NCBI GenBank assembly: GCA_963844255.1
Contig: CAWJNP010000017.1
Coordinates: 62,001 to 126,000 of the forward strand
Reading direction: 5' to 3'
Source of the DNA: SZAS-79 sp963844255
Lineage (GTDB): Bacteria; Pseudomonadota; Gammaproteobacteria; Burkholderiales; SG8-39
DNA length: 64,000 nt
Part shown: positions 8,825 to 20,244 of the stretch, piece after piece
Numbering within the stretch: the first letter of the stretch is position 1
Layout of the letters: each line of letters opens with the position of its first letter
Notes under the pieces: generated by a model
Told to the model about the DNA's origin: nothing
Seen by the model: the letters and a program-made list of their open reading frames with translations, nothing else
Database searches by the model: none
Made by a program: the position numbers and the translations under genes

Positions 8825-10205
8825 TGCGCCTCGCGCAGGCGGCCGAGGTCCTGTACGCGACCCGTACCGGTCCGGACGTGAGCTTCGAGGGCGTATCGAC
8901 CGACAGCCGCTCGATCGCGAAGGGCGAGCTGTTCGTCGCGCTGCGCGGCGAGCACTTCGACGGCCATGGATTTCTCGCTGCCGTGGCGCGATCGGGCGCG
9001 GCAGCGGCCATGGTCGATGCGGCCTGGCAGACGGCAAACGCCGCGGTCACGGCCCCGCTGCCCCTGATCGTCGTGGACGATACCCGTCTTGCGCTCGGAC
9101 GCCTCGCGCAGCACTGGCGGGCGCAGTTTTCGCCGGTGCTGATCGGCATCGCCGGATCCAACGGCAAGACCACGGCCAAGGAAATGCTCGCCAGCATCCT
9201 GCGCAGCGCAGTGGGCGAAGAAAGCGTCCTGTCGACCGCAGGCAACCTGAACAACGACATCGGACTGCCGTTGACCCTGCTTCGCATGCGCGCCGCGCAC
9301 CGCTGGTGCGCGATCGAGCTGGGCATGAACCACAAGGGCGAAATCTCGACCCTGGCGCAGATCGCGCGGCCGACGATCGCGCTGGTCACCAACGCCCAGC
9401 GCGAGCACCTCGAATTCATGGGATCGGTCGAGGAAGTGGCGGAGGAGAACTCGGACCTGTTCCGCGCACTTTCGGCGGACGGCATCGCGGTGATCAACGC
9501 GGATGACGTGCACGCCGCCACGTTTCGCAAGGCCGCCGCGGGACAGCGGATGGTCGACTTTTCCCTGGAGCGCGGTGCGACGGTCACCGGCCGCTACCAG
9601 CTGCGGCCACCTGTCCTCGACGATCCGCATCCAGCTGCCCGGCGGGTGAGGTCGAGGCCACGCTCGCGATCCCGGGCGCGCACAACGTGATGAACGCGCT
9701 CGCGGCGGCGGCCTGCGCGCACGCCGCCGGCATCGCGCCGCAGGCGATCGCCGCGGGCCTCGCCGCCTTCCGGCCCTATACCGGGCGCCTGCAGGTGAAG
9801 ACCACGCCGCAGGGCGCGACGGTGATCGACGACAGCTACAACGCAAACCCGGATTCGGTGCGCGCCGCGATCGACGTGCTCGCCGCCGCACCGGGCGCTA
9901 CCGTGCTCGTGCTCGGCGACATGGGCGAGGTCGGCGACGACGGGCCGGACTTCCACAGCGAGATCGGCCGCTACGCGAGGGAGCGCGGCGTCGGCGGCGC
10001 TGCTCGCGCTGGGCGAATCGACGGCGCACACGGTGGCGGCCTACGGCCAGGGCGCGCGGCACTACGCGACGCCGGACGACCTGCTCGAGGCGCTCGCGAC
10101 AAGACGCGACGCGGGCACCACGATCCTGGTCAAGGGCTCGCGCTTCATGCACATGGAGCGCATCGTGGCGGCGCTGTGCGGTACGACAAATGGAGAGCGC
10201 ACTGA
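8821..10205 (+). CDS. murF: UDP-MurNAc-tripeptide D-Ala-D-Ala ligase MurF, frameshifted
   Basis: It completes the muramyl pentapeptide by adding D-Ala-D-Ala. Visible motifs are STDSRSI, the P-loop IAGSNGKTTAKEM, NLNNDIGLPLT, and after the first shifts VIDDSYNANPDSV and VLGDMGEVG. The frame breaks near 9604, 9647 (an extra T in GGCGGGTGAG) and 9991-9994, each compatible with one inserted base. The 3' end is not resolved: the stop at 10203-10205 overlaps mraY by TGATG and is the natural end, but the frame of the last segment would still have to change to reach it. Confidence 0.85.
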
Positions 10206-11301
10206 TGCTGCTCGAACTGGCCCACTGGCTCTCGAAGGACATGCGCGCTGTTCAACGTGTTCAACTACATCACGCTGCGCGCGGTGCTCGCCTGCCTCAC
10301 CGCGCTCGCGATCTCGCTGATCCTCGGCCCGCTGGTGATCCGCAAGCTCACCGCCTACAAGATCGGCCAGTCGGTGCGCGACGACGGTCCGAAGTCGCAC
10401 CTCACCAAGGCCGGCACGCCGACCATGGGCGGCGCGCTGATCCTGCTCGTCGATCGGGTTCACCACGCTGCTGTGGGGCGACCTCTCCAACCGCTTTCTC
10501 TGGGTGGTGCTGCTGGTGACGCGTCGCGTTCGGCGCGATCGGCTGGGTGGACGACTACCGCAAGGTGGTGCACCGCAATCCGAAGGGGCTCTCGGCGCGC
10601 GCCAAGTTCTTCTGGCAGTCGGTGGTCGGCCTGGCTGCCGCCGGGTACCTCGCGCTGGAACGCAGCGACCATGCCCGCGCTGAACGACCTGATCGTGCCC
10701 TTCTTCAAGCACGTGGCCTATCCGCTGGGCACGTTCGGGTTCATCGTCCTCACTTTCTGCGTGATCGTGGGCACGTCGAATGCGGTCAACCTGACCGACG
10801 GGCTCGACGGCCTGGCCATCATGCCGACCGTGATGGTCGGCAGCGGCCTGGGCATCTTCGCCTATGTCGCCGGGCATTCGGTGTTCTCGAAATACCTCGG
10901 CCTGCCGTACATCCCCGGTGCGGGCGAACTGATCGTGTTCTGCGGCGCGCTGGCCGGGGCCGGGCTGGGCTTCCTGTGGTTCAACGCCTATCCGGCCGAA
11001 GTGTTCATGGGCGACGTCGGTGCACTGGCGCTGGGCGCGGCGCTGGGCACGATCGCGGTCATCGTGCGGCAGGAGATCGTGCTGTTCATCATGGGCGGGG
11101 TGTTCGTCGCCGAGACCCTGTCGGTGATGATCCAGGTGATCTACTTCAAGTATTCCGGGGGCAAGCGCATCTTCCGGATGGCGCCGCTTGCACCATCACT
11201 ACGAACTGGAAGGCTGGAAGGAATCCCAGGTCGTGGTCCGCTTCTGGATCATCACCATGATGCTGGTGCTGTTCGGCCTCTCGACGCTGAAGCTACGGTG
11301 A
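10205..11301 (+). CDS. mraY: Phospho-MurNAc-pentapeptide translocase MraY, heavily frameshifted
   Basis: The integral membrane enzyme that makes lipid I by joining phospho-MurNAc-pentapeptide to undecaprenyl phosphate. Conserved pieces, spread over all three frames, include MLLELAHWLS, GPKSHLTKAGTPTMGG, WVDDYRKV with the catalytic aspartates, NAVNLTDGLDGLA, FMGDVGALALG and the HHHYELEGW box near the end. Single extra bases at about 10249, 10449, 10523, 10657-10672 and 11187 account for every break. This is the densest cluster of frame errors in the window. Removing them gives a normal length of about 363 residues. Confidence 0.88.
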
Positions 11302-11303
11302 AC

Positions 11304-12744
11304 ATGCGGATGCACGAGCCCCTTCCCGCCGCTCCCGCGTTCTCGGCCCTGCCGCGGCCCGTGCCGGTCGCGCTCGGCGGCAAAAGCGTGCTGGTCCTCG
11401 GACTGGGCGACACCGGACTTTCGGTTGCGCGCTGGGTCGCGCGCGAGGGCGGCAAGCCGCGCGTCGCGGATACGCGTGCCCGGCCGCCCCGCCTCGCCGC
11501 ACTGCACGACACCGTCCCAGCAGCGCAGGCCGTCTGCGGCGAGTTTTCGCCCCAGTTGCTCGAGGACATCGACCTCGTCTGCGTCAGCCCGGGACTGTCG
11601 CTGGAGGAAGGGCGTGCTGCAGGAGTCACTGGCGCGCGGACTGCCGATCGTGGGCGATATCGAATTGTTCGCCTGGGCGCTGGCCGAAAAGGGACGGGGC
11701 AGCGTGCTTGCGATCACGGGCACGAACGGCAAGACGACGGTGACTTCGCTGACGGGTCATCTGCTGCGTGGCGCCGGCCGCGATGCGGAAGTCGCAGGCA
11801 ATATTTCGCCGCCCGCGCTGGATGCGCTGTCGGTGCGGCTCGACCGCGGGACCCTGCCCGACGTCTGGGTGCTGGAACTGTCGAGCTATCAGCTGGAGAC
11901 GACCTGGTCGCTCGCGCCGGATGCGGCGACGATGCTGAACCTCACCGAGGACCACCTCGACCGCTACCCGGCGCTGGCCGCGTACGGCCAGGCGAAGGCG
12001 CGGATTTTCGAAGGCGCCAGGGTCCAGGTTTTGAACCGCGACGATCCGTACTCTCGCGCCATGGCTGTGGAGGGCCGCAGGCAGATCACCTTCGGCCTGG
12101 ATGTGCCGCCGAGCGATTCCGATTTCGGCTGCATCAACGTGAAGGGCACGAAGTGGATCGCGCAGGGCATGAATCCGCTGATTGCGGTCGATACCTTGCC
12201 GATACACGGATGGCACAACGCCGCCAACGCGATGGCCGCGCTTGCGCTCGCGCGCGCGCAAGGGGCGGCGTATGCGCCGCTGGTCGATGCATTGCCGGCG
12301 TTTCACGGCCTGCCGCACCGGCTCGAAAAAGTGGCGACGACAGGCGGGGTCGACTGGTACGACGATTCCAAGGGAACAAACGTCGGCGCAACGATCGCCG
12401 CGCTGCAGGGGCTGGCGCGCCGGGTGATCCTGATCGCGGGCGGCCTGGGCAAGGGACAGGACTTTGCCCCGCTGGCGCAGCCCATGGCAGAATACGCGCG
12501 CAAGGTGTTGCTGATCGGCCAGGATGCCGAGCGCATCGGGCGCGCGATCGGCGGCGCCGGCGTGCCGGTCGAATACTGCGGCAGCCTGGAGGCGGCGGTC
12601 GCTGCTGCGGCGAATGCAGCGGAAGCGGGGGATGCGGTGCTTCTTTCGCCGGCCTGCGCAAGCATGGACATGTTCCGCGACTACAAGCACCGCGGAGACG
12701 TGTTCGCCGCCGCGGTGCGCGCGCTGGAGGCGAAGCATGGCTAG
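11304..12744 (+). CDS. murD: UDP-MurNAc-L-alanine:D-glutamate ligase MurD, frameshifted
   Basis: It adds D-glutamate to UDP-MurNAc-L-alanine. The N-terminus reads SVLVLGLGDTGLS, a Rossmann-like uridine-binding start. The P-loop ITGTNGKTTVT, LELSSYQLE, NLTEDHLDRY and WYDDSKGTN follow in the expected order. One extra G in GGG at 11610-11612 breaks the frame; without it the sequence reads EEGVLQESLARGLPIVGDIELF. The gene starts 2 bases after mraY and its last bases overlap the ATG of ftsW. Confidence 0.92.
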
Positions 12745-13895
12745 CGTGCTGCTCAACCGGCGGACCGCGGCCGAATACGACCGCTCGCTCGCATGGGCGG
12801 CGCTGCTGCTCGTGGCCGCGGGGCTCGTGATGGTCTACTCGGCGTCGATCCCCACGGCGGAGTCGAGCCGTTATACGGGCGGGAATCACGGCGTATTTCC
12901 TTTTCCGGCAGGGCGTGTTTCTGTTCCTCGCACTGCTCGCCGCGTTACTGACGTTCATGCTCCCGGTGCGTTTCTGGCAGAAGAGCGCGCCGTGGTTCTT
13001 TCTCGGCGGACTGCTGATGCTGGCGCTGGTGCTGGTTCCCGGGCTCGGACGCGAAGTCAACGGCGCGCGCCGCTGGCTCAACCTGATCGTGTTCAATCTC
13101 CAGCCTTCCGAGCTCATGAAGCTGGCGGCCGTCCTGTATGCGGCGGACTACACGGTGCGCAAGCACGCCGTGATGAAGAGCTTCCGGAAGGGCCTGCTGC
13201 CGATGCTCGGCGTGATGCTTGCGGTGTCCTGGCTGCTGCTGCGCGAGCCCGACTTCGGCGCGCTGGTCGTTGTCGCGATCACCACGTTCGGCATCCTGTT
13301 CCTCGGCGGCATGAACGGGCGGCATTTCGTTGCGCTGATCGGCATGCTCGCGGTGGGATTCGCCGCGCTCGTGCTGTCCTCGCCGTATCGCATGCAACGC
13401 ATCTTCGGCTTCATGGACCCCTGGTCGGATGCCTACGGCAAGGGCTACCAGTTGTCGCATGCGCTGATCGCGTTCGGTCGCGGCGAATGGGTCGGCGTCG
13501 GCCTGGGCGCAAGCGTCGAGAAGCTGCACTACCTGCCCGAGGCGCATACCGACTTCCTGCTTGCGGTGATCGCCGAAGAACTCGGTTTCGCGGGCGTTGC
13601 GGTGGTCATCGGCCTGTTCGTCTGGCTGGTGTTGCGTGCCTTCGCCATCGGCCGCCAGGCCGCGCTCCAGGAGCGCCACTTCGCCGCGCTCAGCGCGCAG
13701 GGCATCGGCATCTGGATCGGCTTTCAGACCCTGATCAACATGGGCGTGAACATGGGCCTCCTGCCGACCAAGGGGCTGACCCTGCCGCTCATGAGCTTCG
13801 GCGGATCGGGGCTGCTCGTGAACTGCGTGGCCCTCGCGATTCTCCTGCGCATCGACTGGGAAGGACGCCAGCTCCTCAAGGGCGCGCCCGCATGA
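12737..13895 (+). CDS. ftsW: Septal peptidoglycan glycosyltransferase FtsW, frameshifted
   Basis: A SEDS-family polytopic membrane enzyme that polymerises lipid II at the septum together with FtsI. Ten transmembrane segments are expected. Recognisable pieces are LVMVYSAS, REVNGARRWL, FNLQPSELMKLA, DPWSDAYGKGYQL, LPEAHTDFL and MSFGGSGLLVNC. One extra G near 12890 breaks the frame in the loop before the second membrane helix; removing it gives NHAYFLFRQGVF. It overlaps both murD and murG. Confidence 0.92.
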
Positions 13896-14993
13896 GCGCG
13901 CAACTTGCCGCGGCCGGTGCGGGGAAAACCATCATGATCATGGCGGGCGGAACCGGCGGGCATGTGTTTCCGGGCCTGGCTGTTGCAGACTTTCTGCGCT
14001 CCCTCGGCTGGCGCGTGGTGTGGATGGGTTCGAAGTCGGGAATGGAGGCGCGCCTGGTGCCGGCGCGCGGCTACGAGATGGCCTGGATCCGGGCCAGCGC
14101 CCTGCGCGGGAAGGGACTGGCCGCCAAGCTGCTGCTTCCCGCGAACCTTCTCGTGGCCTTCTGGCAGAGCGCGCGTGCAATCTTTTCGGTGCGTCCGGAT
14201 GTGGTGCTGGGCATGGGCGGCTACGTCGCGTTTCCCGGCGGCATGATGGCCTCGCTGTTCAACAAGCCGCTGGCCGTGCACGAGCAGAACGCGATCGCAG
14301 GGCTCACGAATGCGCTCCTCGCGAAAGTCGCCGACCGGGTCATGGCCGCGTTTCCGGGCAGCCTGAAGCGTGCGCAATGGACCGGCAACCCGGTGCGCGA
14401 TTCGATCGCCGCGATGGCTGCGCCGCAGGCGCGGTTTGCCGGGCGCAACGGGCCGCTGCGCCTGCTCGTGGTCGGCGGCAGCCTCGGTGCGCAGGCGCTG
14501 AACGAAGCCGTGCCGAAGGCGTTGGCACTGATGCCGGATGCCGAGCGTCCGGGCGTCGTGCACCAGGCGGGCGAAAAGAACCTCGAGGCCTTGCGTGCGA
14601 ACTACGCCGCAGCGGGCGTGGAAGGCGAACTGGTCGCGTTCATCGACGACATGGCGGCGACGCTACGCGCAGGCCGACCTGGTGATCTGCCGCGCGGGCG
14701 CACTCACGGTATCCGAACTCGCGGCCGCCGGCATGGCGAGCCTGCTGGTGCCGTTTCCGTTCGCGGTGGACGACCACCAGACCGCGAATGCGAAGTTCCT
14801 CGCAGACAGCGGCGCGGCGATGCTGATCCGGCAGGCCGACATGAATCCCGCACAACTCGCGGCGCTGCTGCGCACGCTCGACCGGGAAAAGCTGCTCGCG
14901 ATGGCCGAGAAGGCGCGTGCGCTCGGCAAGACCGAGGCGACGCGGCTGGTGGCACAGAACTGCATCGAGCTCGCTGCGGGAGGCCGGGCATGA
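13892..14993 (+). CDS. murG: UDP-GlcNAc transferase MurG, frameshifted
   Basis: A GT28 glycosyltransferase on the inner face of the membrane that converts lipid I to lipid II. The N-terminal glycine loop GGTGGHVFPGLA, the GMGGYVAFPG motif, HEQNAIAGLTN and GGSLGAQALN are all present. After an extra base near 14662 the frame continues with ADLVICRAGALTVSEL, AAAG and PFPFAVDDHQTANA. The start overlaps the ftsW stop by ATGA and the end overlaps murC the same way. Confidence 0.93.
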
Positions 14994-16381
14994 AACACAA
15001 GGTCCGTCACATTCATTTCGTCGGCATCGGCGGATCGGGCATGAGCGGGATCGCCGAGGTGCTGGTGAACCAGGGTTACCACGTCAGCGGGTCGGATCTC
15101 TCCGCGAATGCCGCAACCCGCAGGCTCGAGCAGCTCGGCGTGGCGGTGAAGCTGGGCCATGCGGTCGAGAACGTCGCCGGCGCCGATGCGGTCGTGGTTT
15201 CCACCGCAGTGCAGGAACGACAACCCCGAGGTGATCGCAGCCCGCGCCGCGCCGCGTGCCCGTGGTGCCGCGTGCGCTGATGCTGGCCGAACTGATGCGG
15301 CTGAAACAGGGCATCGCGATCGCCGGCACGCACGGCAAGACCACGACCACGAGCCTGATCGCAAGCGTGCTGGCCGAGGGCGGGCTCGACCCGACCTTCG
15401 TCATCGGCGGACGCCTGACGAGCGCGGCCTCGAATGCGCGGCTGGGTGCGGGCGACTTCATCGTCGTCGAGGCCGACGAATCGGATGCCTCGTTCCTCCA
15501 CCTGCAGCCGGTGATCGCGGTGGTGACGAACATCGACGCCGACCACATGGAGACCTACCAGCACGATTTCGCGCGCCTGAAGCAGGCGTTCATCCAGTTC
15601 CTGCAGAACCTGCCTTTCTACGGCAGCGCGATCCTGTGCAGCGACGATCCGCACGTGCGCGAGATCCTGCCCTTTGTCTCCAAGCCGGTCGTGTCCTACG
15701 GGTTGGGCGAGGACGCGATGGTGCGCGCGACGGACATCGAACACGCGGAAGGCGCGATGCGCTTCTGCGTGCGCCGCGAAGGCGTCGCGCCGCTGGCGGT
15801 GACCCTCAACCTGCCCGGCCGGCACAACGTGCAGAACGCGCTGGCCGCCGTGGCGGTCGCCAGCGAACTGGGTGTCGCGGATGCCGCGATCCAGAAGGCG
15901 CTCGCGGAATTCCACGGCGTGGGGCGGCGTTTCCAGCGTTACGGCGAGGTTGCGCTGCCCGGCGGGGGCGCGTTCACCCTGGTCGACGATTACGGGCATC
16001 ACCCGGCGGAAATGGCGGCGACGCTGGCGGCCGCACGCGGCGCGTTTCCCGGGCCGGCGTCTTGTGCTCGCCTTTCAGCCGCACCGCTATACCCGGACCC
16101 GCGATCTGTTCGAGGATTTCGTCAGGGTGCTGTCCACGGTGGACGCGGTGGTGCTCGCCGAGGTCTACGCGGCCGGGGAGCCGCCGATCGTCGCGGCCGA
16201 CGGCAGGGCGCTGGTGCGCGCGGTGCGCGTTGCCGGAAAGGTCGAGCCGGTCTTCGTGGAAGACATCGCGCAGATGCCGGATGCGATACGCAGCATGGTG
16301 CGCGATGGCGATGTCGTCGTGACGATGGGCGCCGGGTCGGTCGGCAACGTTCCGCTTCAGCTTTCGGCGGGAGACGCGTGA
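14990..16381 (+). CDS. murC: UDP-MurNAc:L-alanine ligase MurC, frameshifted
   Basis: It starts the muramyl peptide by adding L-alanine to UDP-MurNAc. It opens with IHFVGIGGSGMSGIAEVL; the P-loop is IAGTHGKTTTTS, followed by EADESDASF, NIDADHMETY and the C-terminal AFQPHRYTRT. Three single extra bases break it: G at 15214-15215 (restoring TAVQNDNPEV), one within 15240-15258, and C at about 16054 (restoring GRRLVLAFQPHRY). The C-terminal stop overlaps a GTG that may start murB. Confidence 0.92.
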
Positions 16382-16386
16382 GCCGC

Positions 16387-17319
16387 ATGGACATGTCCGA
16401 GACGAACCACATGAACGAAAACTGGTCCGGCCTGCGCGGCGAACTGCGGCTGGACGAACCGATGTCCCGCCACGTGAGCTGGCGTGCCGGCGGACCGGCG
16501 CGACGCGTCTATCGTCCCGCCGGACTGGATGACCTCGGCGCGTTCCTGCGACTTCTGCCTGCGGACGAAGCGATCGCTTTCATCGGCCTGGGCAGCAATG
16601 CGCTGGTGCGCGATGGCGGGTTCGCTGGCACCGTGGTCCTCACGCATGCGGCCGCGAAGCGGCCCGGGATCGAGGGGGCGTTGATTCACGCCGACGCAGG
16701 CGTCGCAAGCCCGAAGCTTGCGCGCTTCGCGGCCATGCACGGCTACGGGCACGCGGAATTTCTGGCCGGGATCCCGGGCAGCATCGGCGGCGCGCTGGCG
16801 ATGAACGCAGGCTGCTACGGTTCGGAGACCTGGGACATCGTCGAGCAGGTGACGACCATCGATCGCGCCGGTGTCCTGAAGGTGAGACCGAAATCCGATT
16901 TCGAACTCGGTTACCGGCATTGCGTGCTGAAGCAGGCGGAGATCGGCAGGGACGAATGGTTCGTCGGTGCGGCGTTCCGGTTGCCGCCGGGCGATCCGGA
17001 CACATCGCGCGCGCGGATCAAGGAACTGCTCTCCAAACGCATCGCGACGCAGCCGCTTTCCCTGCCGAATGCTGGCAGCGTGTTTCGCAATCCGCCCGGG
17101 GACCATGCAGCCCGACTGATCGAGTCCTGCGGTCTCAAGGGCCTCGAACATGGTGGGGCGCGCGTGTCGGAAAAGCACGCCAATTTCATCGTCAATCCCG
17201 GTGGCGTGGCGCGCGCCTCGGATATCGAATGGCTGATCGAACGCGTGCAGACCGTGGTGACCGAGCAGACCGGCATCGAACTCCATCCCGAAGTCCGCAT
17301 CTTCGGGGATGCAGCATGA
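16387..17319 (+). CDS. murB: UDP-N-acetylenolpyruvoylglucosamine reductase MurB
   Basis: An FAD enzyme that reduces UDP-GlcNAc-enolpyruvate to UDP-MurNAc. About 310 residues, uninterrupted. The FAD-binding part has FIGLGSNALVRDGG and EFLAGIPGSIGGALAMNAG; the catalytic serine is in LPNAGSVFRNP, typical of type I MurB. I list the ATG at 16387; a GTG at 16378 overlapping the murC stop is an equally good start and would add three residues. The stop overlaps ddlB by 4 bases. Confidence 0.93.
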   Translation: MDMSETNHMNENWSGLRGELRLDEPMSRHVSWRAGGPARRVYRPAGLDDLGAFLRLLPADEAIAFIGLGSNALVRDGGFAGTVVLTHAAAKRPGIEGALIHADAGVASPKLARFAAMHGYGHAEFLAGIPGSIGGALAMNAGCYGSETWDIVEQVTTIDRAGVLKVRPKSDFELGYRHCVLKQAEIGRDEWFVGAAFRLPPGDPDTSRARIKELLSKRIATQPLSLPNAGSVFRNPPGDHAARLIESCGLKGLEHGGARVSEKHANFIVNPGGVARASDIEWLIERVQTVVTEQTGIELHPEVRIFGDAA

Positions 17320-18230
17320 GAGCGTTCGGGAAAGTGGCCGTGCTCATGGGCGGCCGGTCCGCCGAGCGCGAAGTCTCGCTGATGAGCGGCGGCGGCGTGC
17401 TCAAGGCCTTGCGCGCGAAGGGCGTCGACGCGCACGCGTTCGATCCGTTGGAGCGTGACCTTGCGGACCTTCAACGCGAGGGGTTCGCGCGCTGCTTCAT
17501 TGCCCTGCACGGGCGCGGCGGCGAGGACGGCACGCTGCAGGGTGCGCTCGAGTGCATGGGAATACCGTATACGGGCAGTGGCGTGCTCGGCTCGGCAATT
17601 GCCATGGACAAGTGGCGCACCAAGATGATCTGGCTGGCCAACGGCCTGCCCACGCCGCGCTACCGGATGCTTTCGGCAAACGACGACTGGAAAGCCGTCG
17701 CGCAGGACCTCGGCCTGCCGCTGATCGTGAAACCCGTCAACGAGGGCTCGACGCTCGGTCTGACGAAGGTGACCGATGCCTCCCAGCTGCCCGGCGCGTA
17801 CGAACTCGCGGCGAAGAAGTTCCACGACATGGCGCTCGCCGAGCGCTTCGTCGACGGCCCCGAGTACACCGCCAGCATTCTCGGCGAGACGGCGCTGCCG
17901 CTCATCCGCATCGAGGCGCCGCAGGGTAATTACGACTACCAGAACAAGTACTTTACCGACGACACCAAGTACCTGTGCCCGTGCGGGCTTCCCCCGGATC
18001 AGGAAGCCGCGCTGCAGGCCCTGGCGCTGCGCGCATTCCGCCTCCTCGGTTGCACGGGCTGGGGCCGTGTCGACCTGATGCTAGATGCCAAGGGAGGCGC
18101 GCAGTTGCTCGAGGTGAACACCTCGCCGGGCATGACCGGGCATTCGCTCGTGCCCATGGCCGCACGCCAGGTCGGCATCTCCTACGAGGACCTCTGCGTG
18201 AAGGTGCTGGAGACCGCCGATGTGGAATAA
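17316..18230 (+). CDS. ddlB: D-alanine--D-alanine ligase
   Basis: A 304-residue ATP-grasp enzyme that makes the D-Ala-D-Ala substrate of MurF. It shows VLMGGRSAEREVSLMSG at the N-terminus, LHGRGGEDGTLQG, the ATP-binding PLIVKPVNEGSTLG and the metal-binding end LLEVNTSPGMTGHSLVP. The position between murB and ftsQ is the usual one for DdlB. It starts inside the murB stop (ATGA) and overlaps ftsQ by 11 bases. No frame error. Confidence 0.95.
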   Translation: MRAFGKVAVLMGGRSAEREVSLMSGGGVLKALRAKGVDAHAFDPLERDLADLQREGFARCFIALHGRGGEDGTLQGALECMGIPYTGSGVLGSAIAMDKWRTKMIWLANGLPTPRYRMLSANDDWKAVAQDLGLPLIVKPVNEGSTLGLTKVTDASQLPGAYELAAKKFHDMALAERFVDGPEYTASILGETALPLIRIEAPQGNYDYQNKYFTDDTKYLCPCGLPPDQEAALQALALRAFRLLGCTGWGRVDLMLDAKGGAQLLEVNTSPGMTGHSLVPMAARQVGISYEDLCVKVLETADVE

Positions 18231-18960
18231 CCCGAGGCTGCTCAACGCCGCGGCCAACGCGCTGTTCGCCCTTGCCTTCGCGATTTTCGCGCTCGCCGGC
18301 CTGCAGGCGCTGATGCGCTCGCCGCTGTTTCCGATGCGCGAAATCAGCGTGCGCGGCGAGCTCGCGCACACCGAGCGGGACGACCTGGAGCGGTCCGTGC
18401 GCGGGCGCGTCACGGGCAACTTCTTCGCCCTCGACCTGGGCGGGATTCGCGCCGGTCTGGAACAACTGCCCTGGGTGCGGCGCGTCGATGTGCGCCGTGT
18501 CTGGCCGGACCGCATCGAAGTGTCGATCGAGGAACACGTCGCACTGGCGCGCTGGGGCGATGTGGGATTGGTCAATACGCATGGCGAGCGGTTTGCGGGA
18601 CAGACGGATGCCGAGTTGCCGGTCTTTGCCGGACCGGCCGGCGCCGAAGGCGAGGTCACGCGCCGTTACCACCGCTTCGTCGAACTGCTGGCGCCGCTGG
18701 ACGGGGCCCTCGAGCGCGTGATCCTGACGCCCCGCTTCGCGTGGCAGCTGCGCCTGGCGGGTGGGCTGAGCATCGAACTCGGGCGCGACCTGGCGAACGC
18801 GCCGGCCGATGCCCGGCTGGAGAGATTCGTGCGCGCATATCCGCAGACGCTGGGCCGCATCCCGCGGCGTCACGAGTACGTCGATCTGCGCTATCCGAAC
18901 GGCTTCGCACTCCGCGTGCCGGAGTCCGAGCGCGGTACGACGGAAAAAGCGAAGGGCTGA
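18220..18960 (+). CDS. ftsQ: Cell division protein FtsQ
   Basis: A 246-residue bitopic division protein. A short cytoplasmic N-terminus and one transmembrane helix (about residues 12-31) lead to a POTRA domain beginning FPMREISVRGEL, then the beta domain with WVRRVDVRRVWPDRIEVSIEEH. It scaffolds FtsL and FtsB at the septum. The gene overlaps ddlB and is followed after nine bases by ftsA. Confidence 0.93.
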   Translation: MWNNPRLLNAAANALFALAFAIFALAGLQALMRSPLFPMREISVRGELAHTERDDLERSVRGRVTGNFFALDLGGIRAGLEQLPWVRRVDVRRVWPDRIEVSIEEHVALARWGDVGLVNTHGERFAGQTDAELPVFAGPAGAEGEVTRRYHRFVELLAPLDGALERVILTPRFAWQLRLAGGLSIELGRDLANAPADARLERFVRAYPQTLGRIPRRHEYVDLRYPNGFALRVPESERGTTEKAKG

Positions 18961-18969
18961 CAGGAAACC

Positions 18970-20201
18970 ATGGCAAAGGAAACGAAGGAACTCATCGTCG
19001 GTCTGGACATCGGCACCTCGAAGGTGGTCGCGCTGGTCGCCGAGGTCATGCCCGACGGGCAACTCGAGGTCCTCGGCATGGGCGAGCCATGAGTCGAAGG
19101 GTCTGAAGAAGGGCGTGGTGGTGAACATCGAGTCGACCGTGCACGCCGTCCAGCGCGCGCTCGAGGAAGCCGAGCTGATGGCCGACTGCAAGATCACTTC
19201 GGTGTTCACCGGGATCGCGGGCAGCCACATCAAGAGCTTCAATTCCACCGGCATGGTCGCGATCAAGGACCGGGAGGTCACCGCGCTCGACGTCGAGCGC
19301 GTGATCGACACCGCCAAGGCGGTGAACATCCCCACCGATCAGCAGATCCTGCACGTCCTGCGCGCAGGAGTTCATCATCGACGGTCAGGAGGACGTGCGC
19401 GAGCCGATCGGAATGTCCGGCGTGCGGCTCGAGGTCAAGGTGCATATCGTGACCGGCGCGGTGTCCTCGGCGCAGAACATCGTCAAGTGCGTGCGGCGCT
19501 GCGGCCTCGAGGTGAACGACCTGATCCTGCAGCCGCTGGCCTCCTCGCGTGCGGTCCTGTCGGAGGACGAAAAGGATCTGGGCGTGTGCCTCGTGGACAT
19601 CGGTGGCGGCACCACGGACATCGCGATCTTCACGCACGGCGCGATCCGGCATACGGCGGTGATCCCGATTGCCGGGGACCAGATCACGAATGACATCGCA
19701 ATGGCGTTGCGCACGCCGACGCCCGATGCGGAAACGATCAAGATCCGCCACGGCGTCGCACTGCGCCAGCTGGCGGATGCGAACGAGATGGTCGAAGTGC
19801 CCGGAATCGGCGAGCGCGCGCCGCGCATGATGTCCCGCCAGACGCTGGCCGAAGTGATCGAGCCACGCGTCGAAGAACTGTTTTCCCTCGTGCAGAAGGT
19901 GCTGCGCGAGTCGGGGTTCGAGGAACTCCTGTCCTCCGGCATCGTGCTCACCGGCGGCTCCGCGACCATGCAGGGCATGGTCGAACTGGGCGAGGAGATC
20001 TTCCACATGCCCGTACGCATCGGACTGCCCAAATATTCCGGCGGACTTGCAGACGTCGTGCGCAATCCGCGGCACGCGACCGCCATGGGCCTGCTCCTTG
20101 AGGGCGCCTCCCAGCTTCGCCTCGGGCGTGTCATGCGCCAGGGCGGTTCGTTCAAGACGGTGCTCGCGCGCATGCGCGAGTGGTTCCAGAGAAATTTTTG
20201 A
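18970..20201 (+). CDS. ftsA: Cell division protein FtsA, frameshifted
   Basis: An actin-like ATPase that tethers FtsZ to the membrane. It opens with LIVGLDIGTSKVVALVAEV (phosphate 1 motif); later VDIGGGTTDIAIF is phosphate 2 and GIVLTGGSA the adenosine motif. The C-terminus KTVLARMREWFQRNF is a basic amphipathic membrane-targeting helix. Two extra bases break the frame: a G at about 19084 (restoring GMGSHESKGLKKG) and a C near 19363 (restoring an LxQEFIIDGQ segment). AGGAAAC precedes the ATG. Confidence 0.93.
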
Positions 20202-20244
20202 TGTACGTCACGAAGCAGTCAGTCCAACCGGCAAGGAGAAAAAC

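Noticed and set aside
10257..12830. An 857-codon open frame as a novel giant protein
   Set aside because: It is formed by parts of mraY and murD joined through frame errors and then runs as a shadow frame. Its only recognisable segments belong to those genes.
12524..15280. A 918-codon open frame as an FtsW-MurG-MurC fusion
   Set aside because: It contains true starts of ftsW, murG and murC with standard overlaps; the apparent fusion arises because inserted bases remove the stops from this frame.
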